A stretch of DNA of 64,000 nt from Chiridota heheva (lineage: Eukaryota; Echinodermata; Holothuroidea; Apodida; Chiridotidae): the NCBI GenBank assembly GCA_020152595.1, contig JAIGNY010000895.1, forward strand, positions 241,001 to 305,000. Reading direction: 5' to 3'. Under the pieces are notes generated by a model. It was given only the letters and a program-made list of their open reading frames with translations, was not told the origin of the DNA and did not search any database. Shown piece after piece: positions 24,201-34,489 of this stretch. Position 1 is the stretch's first letter; each line of letters starts with the position of its first letter. A program made the translations under genes and the position numbers.

Positions 24201-27200
24201 GAATTGTTAGTCTGACCACAACTGGAAACTAATCATATGGCTTTGGAAGAACTCAGTGAGAAGGTAGATCACCCAAAAGTGTTTAGAATGCAAACAGGCA
24301 CTACTGATTGTTGCAAGGGAAGAAGAGATTATGTGGGAATACAACTCAATAGGTCTAAGATTCCGTAGGTTGATTTGGGGATGAGGGAGCGTAGGGGGAA
24401 TTAACAAAAAATGAAGCCTATTGGAATGCAAAGCAGGTGGAGGTATACACTCTACAGAGTGCTAATATTCTAGTTTCATTTCTGTTTCGTGGGTGATTAT
24501 GGTGAAAACTCAAATCAAGACTCTGATGGTGATTAGTTCCCAGTAGAGTTTATGAAACAGAAGGGTAGCTCAAAATAGCTCCAAAAAAAAACAACTTAAG
24601 TGTGATCACTGTGGCTATAGTGTTGGTAGGGTACCGTAGGTGAGTGAAGGGTCAGTAAAATCTTCACTGTAAAAAATATACACATAATGTTGTAGAAATG
24701 GAAATTACAGCTTTTTTCAATGATGTCATAAGTGCTGGTTCCAAAATAAGTGTCTTCAAAGTCAGCATTGGCTTCTGCCTGAATCTACAAAGTTATATGT
24801 AGATATTCTTGTTTATTTACAAGACAAAAACAATTAAAATTTTTGCTTTGTAGGTAGTTGTGGTGAAATCTTAAAACAAGACACAGACGATGGTTGGTTC
24901 CCTGTAACAGAAGAGTCAAGTGTAAAGGAGGGTACTTCAAGCCATGGTAAAAACGTTTTCTTTTCTTTCTCTTACTCTGGCAGGTCTTTTCATACTCTGT
25001 TGTATGCCAACTGCACGGTCTATTAGTTTTGTTAGATTTGATTCGAAAGCCCACACAAACACCACAAACATCTTATGGACTTAATTGCTGTGAAAATTCA
25101 TATCAAGATGTTCATGTGAGAGTAGCGTAATCTTTGATTGTAATTGTATGGTTAAAATTCTAAAATATTTATTACAAATGAAAGAATATGGAATGAAGAA
25201 GCAAAAGGAGAATTTTACAGCAGTTTTGATTTTAAAATTTGGAATTATTTACAATAGCAAAGTAGGTTCATGAAAAGCATAACATATTTTCAGTAAGTGT
25301 TTCAACAAGTTTTGTCCAAGATTGTAGCCCCAGAAGACATTTTCATCATTTTCAATTCAGACCTAAATTCTGGAAAGAAATGTTTAAGAGGTTTACAAAG
25401 TAATATACTTTACAACCCTACTTATTCGTCGTGAGGAACGCTTCAAAGTAACGGGAGTTACACTTAGGTGGTTCTCGTCCTACCTTACAGGATGGAAGAG
25501 CTCTGTGAGTGTTTCTAATGAGTTATCAAAACCAACAACACATAACTATGGACTCCCTCAAGGTTCCATATTGGGACCGTTGCTGTTCCCGGTTTACACT
25601 GCACCACTGGGTGACATTGCAAAACAACATGGAGTGAGTTATCATATGTATGCTGACGATTCACAATTATATGTCTCCTGCAACCCTCGCAACACCAGCG
25701 ACGTAGATAATGCTATGACAAAGTTATCCTCCTGTATTGATGAAATGAGGATATGGATGAAAGTCAATTATTTGAAATTAAATGATACTAAAACTGAATT
25801 TTTCGTAACTGGTTCACCTCATCTTCTTAAAATACTACCTGAGTCGGAGATCACTGTTGGGTCAAGCAGTATCAAACCATCCAAATCAATCCGTAACCTT
25901 GGTGTCACTTTCAGTTCTTCGCTTTCCTTATCCAGCCATGTTGACGCTCTCGCCGGTCAATAATTTACCACATCAGAAACCTCTGGCGTATTCAAGATTT
26001 ATCGACACAAACACATGTCACCACCTAGTTCGTGCTTTAATCACATCCAGGTTGGACTACTGCAACTCACTTTTTACTGTTATGTCTCGTAGAGACTTGA
26101 CAAGATTGCAGCGTCTCCAGAATAGAGCAGCGCGTCTGATATTCGGTGCTGGTAGACAAACTGATCCAGGTCCATTGATCAGCAAGCTACACTGGCTACC
26201 AATATCAAAACGGGTCACTTACAAAACACTTCTCTTCATCTACAAAATCCTGAATGGTGAGGCGCCTTGGTATTTAAAGGATATAATCAAGATAAGAAAA
26301 CCCGCACGTGAACTCAGATCGAGTAATGACTCCACCAGACTCCACCAGACTTCACATACCCATATCCAATTCTGCCATAGGTGACAAAAGATTTGAAATA
26401 CTTGCATCCAGATCCTGGAACACTTTACCCACCCACATTAGAACTTCTCCATCCACCACAGTATTCAAAAGACCCACTTATTTTGATATTTTTCATTTTG
26501 TTTTTATTTTACTTTGTAAGCGCCATGGTACTTTGGTGAATGGCGTATTTAAATAACATTTATTATTATTATTATTATTATGAATGAATGACTAAGATTT
26601 GTAAACCTTACCTGAAATATCAGTTAAAAACCACAATTATTCATGATATCTGTTCACTTCTAAACGATTACTTCAGTGCATAAGCATGTTTATCTTATAT
26701 GAAAGAGGACTTCAATAGAAATACATTGGTGAAGAAACTACTTCAATATTTGATTCCGTCAAGAAGATATTCAAGTTGAAAGTTCTGTCCTATCTTTGTA
26801 GAAATGACTGGTCACTCAAGTCTACTATGAAAGGTTGGCACTCGTACTGGATTGTCACTTTCTTATCGATTGTTAAATGTAATTTAAAGAAAAATGATTT
26901 TCAACTTGAATTATATGTACCCACTTTCTTCAAGTGGCAAATTATAATTACATGTTGGATTCTGTTTCACTGCTTTACATGTATTGGATTCTGTTTCACT
27001 CCTTTACATGTATTGGATTCTGTTTCACTCCTTTACATGTATTGGATTCTGTTTCACCCCTTTACATGTATTGGATTCTGTTTCATTCCTTTACATGTAT
27101 TGGATTCTGTTTCACTCCTTTACATGTATTGGATTCTGTTTCACTCCTTTGCATGTATTGGATTCTGTTTCACTCCTTTACATGTATTGGATTCTGTTTC

Positions 27201-29051
27201 ACTCCTTTACATGTATTGGATTTTGTTTCACTCCATTACATGTATTGGATTATGTTTCACTCCTTTACATGTATTGAATTCTGTTTCACTCCTTTACATG
27301 TATTGGATTCTGTTTCACTCCTTTACATGTATTGGATTCTGTTTCACCCCTTTACATGTATTGGATTCTGTTTCACTCCTTTACATGTATTGGATTCTGT
27401 TTCATAACAGATTTTAAAATGTATTTTACTGAAAATGAATTGTTTGAAAACATATACAGTGACTTCCAATGAATGTGTGGTTAAAACTTGCTAGTCTGAT
27501 TTCAGTCATTTTGTTCATCAATCTGTTCAAGCTTAGAATTGAAAATCTTAAAAAATTTAAATACTTTTATCACCATTTCGTTTCCTTTTATGTCTGCTTT
27601 TATGTAAGCTGAATGTTTTTCCAAAGGAAATCCTTGAATTGCAAAAATATTAATGAAAATTCTTTATATATGTATTGTTTACAGGTAATCAGGCAGTAAA
27701 GGCAGTCTCTGCTTATGGTGATGATATAATAAATCAGTGGAATAGTGAGGTCACAACTGATTATTCAGAAGCTTCCACCACAACTCATGACTCGGCATCG
27801 TACTCAGTTGATGCTACAGATGAGAGTGATCAACATATTAGTCACAATGTACTTGATCCTAATTGCTGTCAAAAAATGCTTTCATTTGAAAATTGTCAGA
27901 AGAATTTAGATGAAGCATCTCCAACAGAGAGCCATTCCAGTGCAGGTTTAACTCAGAATAGATTTACTAGTGAAAACCATCAAGGTTTAAATCAAAAGGA
28001 ATTAGAGAAAGGGAATGCAGAGAAGTACATAACAATACACACGTTTGAAAAGCCACATGAATGCAAATATTGTCATAAGTGTTTCAGGTATAGTTTTGAT
28101 TTAATGTTACATGAAATAACACACACTGGTAAGAAGCCACATAAATGCAAATACTGTCAAAAGTGTTTCAACCAAAACTCTGCTTTAATAATTCATGAAA
28201 GGCTACACACTGATGAAAAGCCACATGAATGCAAATATTGTCAGAAATGTTTCAATCAAAACTCTACTTTACTAATTCATGAAAGAACACACACTGGTGA
28301 AAAACCACATGAATGTAAATACTGTCAAAAGTGTTTCAGTAATAGTTCTAATTTGAAAGTGCATGAAAGAACACACACTGGTGAAAAGCCACATAGATGC
28401 AAATACTGTCAGATGTGTTTCAATCAAAATTCTGCTTTAAAGAGACATGAAAGCACACACACTGGTGAAAAGCCACATAAATGTAAATATTGTCAGAAGT
28501 GTTTCAATCAAAGTTTTGTTTTAAAAATTCATGAAAGAACACACACCGATGAAAAGCCGCATCAATGTAAATACTGCCAAAGGTGTTTCAATCGAAGTTG
28601 GAATTTAAAAGTGCATGAAAGGACACACACTGGTGAAAAGCCACATAAATGCAAATACTGTCAGATGACTTTCACTCAAAATTCCACTCTTAAGGTACAT
28701 GAAAGATCACACACTGGTGAAAAGCCACATGAATGCAAGTACTGTGAAATGTGTTTCAGTCGACTTTCTAATTTAAAGCTTCATGAGAGAGCACATACCG
28801 GTGAAAGGCCACATAAATGCAAATACTGTCAGAAGAGTTTTAATCAATGTTCTGATTTAAAGAGACATGAAAGAATCCACACTGGTGAAAAGCCACATAT
28901 ATGTAGATACTGTCAGAAGTGTTTCAGTCAAAGTTGTTATTTAAAGATTCATGAAAGAGCACACACATTGGTGAAAAGCCACATAAATGTAGATACTGTC
29001 AGCAGTGTGTCAGTCAAAGAAGCTAACTCTATCGAACCATTAGGCTCATAG
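18188..29051 (+). CDS. C2H2 zinc-finger protein, 11 tandem fingers (six coding exons)
   Basis: Join 18188-18260, 19780-19914, 22353-22466, 23551-23628, 24854-24931, 27685-29051. The total is 1845 nt, 614 aa plus a stop. Every junction is GT-AG and phase 1, and each split codon is sensible (Asp, Asp, Ser, Gly, Gly). Residues 1-285 are an acidic, low-complexity region with VKIEPDE near residue 61 and VIKDDPDV, which fit sumoylation-type motifs seen in transcription factors. Residues 286-586 are eleven C-x2-C-x12-H-x3-H fingers with TGEKPH linkers; most carry CQKCF, an extra Cys after the second ligand. It is presumably a nuclear DNA-binding regulator; no KRAB, BTB or SCAN domain is seen. The start ATG lies 16 nt inside an exon with an upstream acceptor (AG at 18170-18171), so a 5' UTR exon lies further left. 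The C-terminus is disrupted (see findings). Confidence 0.88.
18326..18925. mobile_element. About 600-bp MITE in intron 1, copy 1
   Basis: Ends are inverted copies: GGGATTAGTTCAGGGGTCAA with AAAAGAGGA further in, and at the right CCTCTTTTATGTAAG with TTGACCACTAAACTAGTCC. A second copy lies at 57428-58035 and shares the interior (GTCAAGCAAGTCCAT, ATCATTTGTGTAGAAA, CAGCCTCAGATTC, TTTTGTCCTG). A fragment lies at 26697-26940. Confidence 0.85.
19080..19700. repeat. Dispersed repeat fragments in intron 1
   Basis: Three pieces carry GGC(A/G)TA(A)GCCAGGATTTTT-like starts (19080, 19325) or G-rich, CCCCC-ending segments (19630-19665). Similar 'gcgtagcc' or 'acgccactgg' pieces recur at 20700, 21765 and 54520. 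Family unknown. Confidence 0.4.
19780..19914 (+). CDS. Zinc-finger gene, coding exon 2
   Basis: Acceptor GACTTTCAG, donor GTAATT. Encodes an acidic stretch ending AVKIEPDEMST. An alternative in-frame donor (GAG|GTATGT at 19862-19863) could give a shorter exon. Confidence 0.8.
20600..21850. other. Intron 2 sequence with simple repeats
   Basis: Contains a T/G homopolymer run (20748-20776), a pyrimidine-rich repeat with several GGGGC and CAGGGGC boxes (about 21580-21665) that looks SINE-like, and an A-run at 21786-21805. The 93-codon minus ORF at 20983-21264 has no recognised domain and is not conserved elsewhere in the window. Confidence 0.4.
22353..22466 (+). CDS. Zinc-finger gene, coding exon 3
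   Basis: Acceptor TTCCCTTTTCAG, donor GTAAGT. Encodes DLNFRSEANTDNEW to IVIKDDPDVSMT. It opens with the same Asp-Asp split as exon 2, so exons 2 and 3 may be old duplicates. Confidence 0.8.
22925..23390 (+). repeat. Purine-rich minisatellite in intron 3
   Basis: Degenerate units of about 18-22 bp around GGGCGGGTAGATGAGTAGA. The 191-codon minus ORF across it is Pro/Ser/Thr-rich repeat translation and not a gene. Confidence 0.85.
23551..23628 (+). CDS. Zinc-finger gene, coding exon 4
   Basis: Acceptor CTGTATCTCAG, donor GTAGGT, 78 nt. Encodes SDESESLIQDVDDGWFPVTE and then ASTEKE. Duplicate of exon 5. Confidence 0.85.
23629..24492. other. Intron 4 with a dispersed repeat
   Basis: From 23790 (ACCTCCGGCAACAAAGTTGA, then GGTTATGTTTTCGCCTC) the sequence resembles a dispersed element in which AATATCTCAATAACTAATG and TGGATTTTGAT recur; after that I recognise nothing. 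Confidence 0.35.
24493..24564 (+). pseudogene. Dead third copy of exon 4/5
   Basis: Aligns to exons 4 and 5 (GD-x-GENSNQDSDGD, stop, FPV). The invariant Trp of DGWFPV is a TAG, the acceptor AG has become GG (24491-24492), and the exon is 72 nt rather than 78. The donor GTAGCT is still in place at 24565. It lies 290 bp upstream of exon 5. Confidence 0.8.
24854..24931 (+). CDS. Zinc-finger gene, coding exon 5
   Basis: Acceptor TTTGCTTTGTAG, donor GTACTT, 78 nt, the same length as exon 4. Encodes SCGEILKQDTDDGWFPVTEE and then SSVKE; the QD-x-DDGWFPVTE core is shared with exon 4. Confidence 0.85.
25415..26585 (+). mobile_element. L2-clade LINE, 5'-truncated, in the last intron
   Basis: RT from the palm to the C-terminus: RWFSSYLTGWKSSV, LPQGSILGPLLFPVYTAPLG, YHMYADDSQLY (active site intact), SIRNLGVTFSSSLSLSSHV, then after a frame break TSRLDYCNSLF, LQRLQNRAARLIFGAG, LHWLPISKRVTYKTLLFIYK, and after another break LASRSWNTLPTHIR. 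It ends with a (TTA)n tract at about 26561-26580. At least two frameshifts make it inactive. Confidence 0.93.
26697..26940. mobile_element. Rearranged MITE fragment (family of 18326-18925)
   Basis: ATATGAAAGAGGACTTC, AATACATTGGTGAAGAAACT, AGATATTCAAGTT and TTTGTAGAAATGACTG match the left part of the MITE. The following TCTACTATGAAAGGTTGG and ATCGATTGTTAAATGTAATT are in inverted orientation. The right end (ATCACCATTTCG, CTTTTATGTAAGCTGAA) is at about 27570-27612, so the 29-bp array at 26949-27405 sits inside the element. Confidence 0.65.
26949..27405 (+). repeat. 29-bp minisatellite, about 16 units
   Basis: Very regular unit CCTTTACATGTATTGGATTC plus TGTTTCACT. 29 is not a multiple of 3, so the three frames take turns and long ORFs (97-213 codons of FHSFTCIGF-type text) arise without coding. 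Few substitutions between units point to recent expansion. Confidence 0.95.
27685..29051 (+). CDS. Zinc-finger gene, terminal exon with all 11 fingers
   Basis: Acceptor TATTGTTTACAG; a spacer of about 125 residues precedes the first finger Cys at about 28062. The fingers follow without gaps to residue 586. A 2-bp insertion in the linker after finger 11 (about 28968-28972) then shifts the frame, and translation ends in SINE-derived sequence at 29049-29051. The fingers differ mainly at helix positions that read DNA, as expected for tandemly duplicated finger genes. Confidence 0.92.
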
Positions 29052-29298
29052 AGCCAGTGCGTATCCCCGGTTTCAATGGCACAAGCGGATGAGAGTACAT
29101 GACTCCCCTGGATGGGACACCAGTCCATCGCAGATTAAATCCCCATCAGTGATGGTACTCATTTTTCAAAGCTGAGTGGACTGAAGCAAGTAAAGCGTCT
29201 TGCTCAAGGACACAATGCAGCGCTCACGGCGGGAATCGAACCCGGTACCTTTTAGATACGAGCATGACTCCTTGACCCCTGAGCCACTTCACCTCAAA
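29020..29298 (-). mobile_element. tRNA-derived SINE inserted in the finger array
   Basis: The head is at the right end and read on the minus strand. A box TGGCTCAGGGG (about 29275-29285), B box GGTTCGATTCC (about 29234-29247), then a body with GTCCTTGAGCAAGACGC. A 16-bp duplication flanks it: AGTGTGTCAGTCAAAG at 29004-29019 and AGTGTTTCAATCAAAG at 29299-29314 (three differences). The duplicated piece is itself finger coding sequence. Confidence 0.85.
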
Positions 29299-30030
29299 AG
29301 TGTTTCAATCAAAGTTGTGCTTTAAAGATTCATGACAGAAAACACACTGGTCAAAAGCCACATCGATGCAAATATTGTCAGGAGAATTTCGTTGATAACA
29401 TCAGTGCTTATCTAAAAAGACATGATAAAAGCATTTTACTGACAATGAAATAAATGCAGAAGGTTCTTAATTATAAAGAGACAAAAAAAACTTACAGCAG
29501 TAAAATAACCCATCATTGCAAATCGTGTCAAAAGTGTATCAATCATGATTCTTATTGAAAGATTCATGAAAGAACTCACACAGATATAAATGCAAATACT
29601 GTGAAAAGTTTCCATCACGGCTCTAAGATAGGATTCAAGAAAAAACACACATGGGTGTGAAATCCTTATAATTAAGGTTTCTCCTAAACTTGCTTTATGT
29701 AATAATCGTGTGACACCTTACTCAATGATCATGTGACACCTTACGTAATGATCATGTGACACCTTACAAACAAGAGCCCCAAAAGTTTTCTTATTGCAAA
29801 ATATATCACATTTCAACCGAGTGCTTTGTAGAGATGCGTGAAAGAACACACACATTAATGATAACTTATGACAGACTGCAAATGCACAGAATGTCAAAAT
29901 GTGTTAACTCTAACAATCTGGGAGAAAGCTTAAATGTAAGGATCAAAAAGTATTCCTTACTCTATGAAAATCCTGGAACCAAGGATTACCTTAGATCCTA
30001 CACCAGGTTTTGTTCTCCAGTTATGAGCCA
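29299..30030 (+). pseudogene. Decayed fingers downstream of the SINE
   Basis: KCFNQSCALKIHDRKHTGQKPHR-type text continues right after the SINE, then breaks up. HERTH and CKYC remnants recur to about 29890 in several frames. They were presumably fingers 12 and beyond of the gene before the frameshift and SINE. A polyadenylation hexamer AATAAA at 29449-29454 could serve the present transcript. A threefold repeat of about 21 bp (ATGATCATGTGACACCTTAC) lies at 29702-29766. Confidence 0.75.
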
Positions 30031-30489
30031 TTAAGGTTGATCAACAATGCTGCTATTTACACAACAATTATAGGGTGATTTCTATTTAAGGTTTAAGTAT
30101 AAATGATTGTGCTGATTTTGCTTTACAAATCTAGGCATTTATTCTCAAATTCAAGATAAAAATCTTACCTTTAACCTGAAGCTTTTTTGTAGATTATAGC
30201 ATATTTAAAATGATTAACTTTCCTTTATTTCCAGTGGGTATAATTGTATCCCCAATCATTTGAAGTTTGTATACACAGTGAGAGTAAAGTACATGGGATG
30301 CACAGTGCATTGTGGGAACCAGGGAGCTGTAAAAGCTTCCTGTAAGAAACATAGCTGCCTCCTAAACTTGTTTAATATAAAGGATCAAGTGACACATGAG
30401 AAATTTATGTTTATGAGAATTACCTCATGATATGGTCTTGGAGATTTGATCAAAGTTCCGCAGTTCCTTTGCGATGGATTATTATAGTT
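30031..30489. other. Non-coding spacer, nothing recognised
   Basis: AT-rich; no ORF or repeat that I can name. Confidence 0.4.
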
Positions 30490-32690
30490 CCGTGAGTTTT
30501 CTATGTGTAGAATATATAATTATTTATCTAAGGCTGTGACCGGTAGTCGTTTGATCTAAGGGTGTGACAGGTAGAGTTTTCTATACGTAGAATATATGAT
30601 TATTTATCTAAGGCTGTGACAGATAGTCATTTTATCTAAAGCTGTGACAGGAAGTACCCACTCCCCAGGGGGGCGGGGGGTTGTGGCAGGTAGTCGTTTA
30701 ACCATTTAATGGAGCATTCAGATGAAATGTAAAGACATTAAGTAGTAGAAGTATTATTCTGGAGTCTCTAAAATATTTTAGTTTCTCTGCACTTGGTGAC
30801 CCTCATGAAAGAAGTTTGATATGAATAGTTGACCAATATTTATAATGAAAAATTTATTCATTTTTAAGGCCATATATCAAACAAGCAGATAAGAGACCTA
30901 GTATTTTAGAATTCTATGAATTATCAACATCATGCAGCCTACTTTTCTACTAGGGAAATAATTATCTCTGCAGCTGGTTGGTCATTCGGCAATCTATGGT
31001 GTTCCCACTGTGTGTGTGTCTGCATTTTTACGTGATTAAAAAATATATATCACTTTAAAAGATTTAGATGTTTTTTTTCTTCCATTTTTGTGTTCTGTTA
31101 GAAAGCATATGTTACTATCTGTAAGGTTTACATATGACCCTTTATGACATAGCTAGGCTTCTTTGGTTGTTTGGAGCATGGAAGTAGAAGAGAGTGTGTG
31201 GTCGAAATTTTTGACAAATTGTATGCATGTTAGCTGGTGTCAGTGCCTCCCTCCCCCCCCCCTCCCTCTTCCCACACTTTTCAGAAATTCAGTACATTTC
31301 GGGACAAATTTGCCTTTTGTCCCCCTTCCCCACTTTTTGGATAAGAGGCCATGCCCCGCCCCTCCCCCTCTTCCCCTTCAATTTCCAGATGAGAATTTAC
31401 GATCCAGGCCATAATTCGCATTTAAAGTTGGGGGAAAGAGGCGAATTTTCCCCAAAATGTACTGAATTTGTACAATTCTGCTGAAAATTGTGGATGGGAA
31501 GGGGGGGGGGGAACATATGGTCCAGGGTGTTAAAAATCAAGTTCATGAGTTTCACGACCTTCATTCATTTACACAAAATTGTATCATATGATGAAAGTTT
31601 TTCAAGCAAGCTGCCAAGGAAATTATCCATGTATATGAATAGATCCCCCAAAATTTCCAAACAGATATCAAATTTTCCTGAAGAAAAAAAATTAGATTGG
31701 GGTAGGGGTGTCACACCCTGTCACTTTCCCCCTGTATGCTTCCCCATAGCATCCCTTAATGGAATATGCATTCTTATAGGTTGGATTAAGCGGTGGAAAG
31801 GTGCATTTTACCCTTTTTCTGCTTTGTCCTCTCAACATCCATGAACATTGATCCTACTCCTAGGAGAGCATTATCGGTGCTACGGGAGTGGGGGAGGAGG
31901 GAATTTACCTCATGAGATCGCTTTAGCTCTTTCCCAGAGATGACAGAGTCACTACCCCCACAGGCACATAACCAATATTGTTCATGAGGGTGCTTTTCCA
32001 ATTTCTCATGTATTTTAGGATGAGATACGTGTACCTTAGAGATCGTGGGGATGCGTCGCACCCCTCCCTATTGGCAGGAGATGCCTTTTTCAAAATTATT
32101 TGAAACTCAATTCCTACTAAACAAAGTGTGGGAAAATTTTCCCTCTCTTTCCCCCTACCAGCATAATATCATGGTGTTACCAGACTGCATGAGCATCCTT
32201 ATGTGTTTTTTAAACCCACTTCCTCCTGCAACCTTCAGTGAGTTCTCTGCCATCCTATCTTGCAATTAAACACCCACAGTGAGAAGCACAAGATCTGCAG
32301 TGAGTGGTCATCCATTACTGTATCAGCAGGGCACCTCCCTCGTATGACACCCAATAAACCTCTACTCTCTAATGTGTACCTAGGACGCTCCGTTCATAAC
32401 ATCCCTCCCAGTCCATCAGCTTTTCTATGAAAAATTTATTAGAAAATAGTCAATCTCAGAAGGCAACCCAGTCAGCAGGAGATTTTTCATGGAAACATAT
32501 TTTACCTGTGAACATTTTTTTTTCTTGCGACGGGAAATTATTCTGGGTTCTTTTCCCTACAATTAGGTCCCATATCATATAGGCCTTTGCACACGTAAAA
32601 AACATGCCAGCTCGTTGCAAGCTGGTAATAACGGAGCAGTAGATAATGGATACCTGTACTGACGTCACAGTATTCCGTAGACGGATAGAT
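30490..32690 (+). repeat. Duplicated block, copy B (partner at 7140-9150)
   Basis: See copy A for the shared motifs. Here the 28-bp repeat is short (30515-30655). A stretch of C- and G-rich runs at 31250-31510 is not matched in copy A. No ORF is shared between the copies. Confidence 0.85.
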
Positions 32691-33985
32691 AATACAGAGC
32701 ACTACTTTTCAGCTTTTAGGAAAGTTTTGGGTGTTGATTCACAAAGGTGTGGGAGGATTGTAGGTGGGAATAGTTACCCCATAAGTCCACCTCAGTGATT
32801 CATTCAGATAGAAGGCGTTACTCATGGCAAGGAGGTACCACTTTAGATTGGTACCTCCTTGTTCATGGTTAACCTAAAAATATTGTCAGTTCCGTCGATT
32901 CTTCTGTAGGCCCATAGAGGACGTTATTCACATTTAACCTAGAATCAGTTCACCATTTAAAGAGAGCGCCCCTTGAAATACGGACGGGATGAAACTGCCA
33001 CTGCCATTTTCATCCCGTTTCAAGAACAATTATCTCAAAGAGTTGACCATGCATTACGCAATCATTTGATCACAATCTTTTTAATAATACGAAGTAGAAA
33101 TGAAATAGGAAACTCAAAACTTTTCAGTGACCGCATATCAATCTCACGTAATCGTTCATGCGGTTACTAGAGTGCCACAGACACAGAAGAAAGATGGAAC
33201 AGTGAGTGTTCAAGGAGCGGATTCCGCCAGCCTCACTGTAATGCCCTAAGTATTGGAAGGCGTTATCGAATCGGTAATGGGGTGTATTGATAGGAGGGTT
33301 GTACTAATGCTGTAGCGCCACCTTTAATTATTTATCTTACTTTGATTGGATTTAAGTTACATACCTCCAAAGTAAGCGCCTCCAAAGCAATATGACATTA
33401 ATATGTAGCACAGCACAACACAGGCTTATCACATTTCATTTTATTCTTGTTCTAAGTTACTTGTTTCCTTTATGTTCCATTCCTTTTGTTGTCCTTAGTT
33501 AAGCTTTTTTTCTTATTCACTGTATCATGCCAGATTCCGCCCAACCATCCGGGGGTTGTCTTATATAGTTTTTTTCGGCTAGCGATTTTGGTCTGAAGAG
33601 CGTTTTGGCGCTACTTTGGCAAATGTTGACCCAATCGCGACATCGTACTCAATCGCACCGGTGTACCCAATAGTGTCTACAGACTTTTTTCAAGTTTATT
33701 TCCTAATCTTAAGAGCAAGTTACATCGAGAAAAAATTATAGATTTATACATCGAGACTGTTCTGACAAATGTAACCTACTTTTTACTTCCTTAAGTTGGA
33801 CTGTCAGAATGTGCACTGACGTCATCATCCATGTATGAAGTAATCCATGTACGATGGAGCTCTATGGACGTCTAGCTTTTTTATTAGGGGAGGGTGGTGT
33901 GTGGGGTGGGAATTGTGTGTGAGGAGGGGAATGGTGTGCATATGGGAATGTTTATGCGCTTGCGTTAATCTCCTCAACTGTGCAA
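32691..33985. other. Non-coding, hairpin only
   Basis: No gene recognised. The one clear structure is the hairpin at 32830-32861; a G/T-rich tract lies at 33890-33960. Confidence 0.4.
32830..32861. repeat. Perfect 12-bp inverted repeat
   Basis: AAGGAGGTACCA, loop CTTTAGAT, TGGTACCTCCTT. The related string GGAGGTACCACTTTAGATG occurs again at 42225-42243, so one arm plus loop belongs to a dispersed element. Confidence 0.75.
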
Positions 33986-33989
33986 AATC

Positions 33990-34087
33990 AAAGAGCTTCT
34001 GTAGAAGCTCTTTGGCAAAACGCTCTGAAAAATCACACATAATTTGCACTTCAAACAAAGAGCTTCTACATATGTAAAAGCTCTTTG
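33990..34087. repeat. Two adjacent hairpins with the same stem
   Basis: First hairpin AAAGAGCTTCT-GT-AGAAGCTCTTT (33990-34013). The second has arms CAAAGAGCTT (34056-34065) and AAGCTCTTTG (34078-34087) with a self-complementary centre, TACATATGTA. CTTCAAAC flanks the second hairpin on both sides. Confidence 0.8.
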
Positions 34088-34489
34088 CTTCAAACGTTAT
34101 AACTAAAGAGTCTCTGAATATTTTGTCCCATTTCAAACGGTATAGAGAACTTGAACTTATTATTTATCGTTTGAGACCATTTTTATATAAATATTCCAAA
34201 AAAAAGTACCGTACTTTGTAAACTATAAAAAGTGTTTTTTCTTGTTTTTCAATGAGAGCGGAAGCAAAATCACATTGTTATCGCCGCTTTGACCTTTGTA
34301 ACTTAAGAATGGAAGTATCTGGGAGTAGATGTTACACGGCCTGACAATTAACATTTATCTATTATATACAATCCAACGTGATTGGTACAAAAAAAGCCCG
34401 TACTTTCCAACAAATAGAAATCGATGAGAAAAAGCATTTCGCGTCCGCTTATGTATTCCTTTATTTTAATTCTGACGTAATCTTAGCAC

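Noticed and set aside
26776-27417. 213-codon ORF with FHSFTCIGF repeats
   Set aside because: The 29-bp array gives the same peptide in all three frames; no start context or domain.
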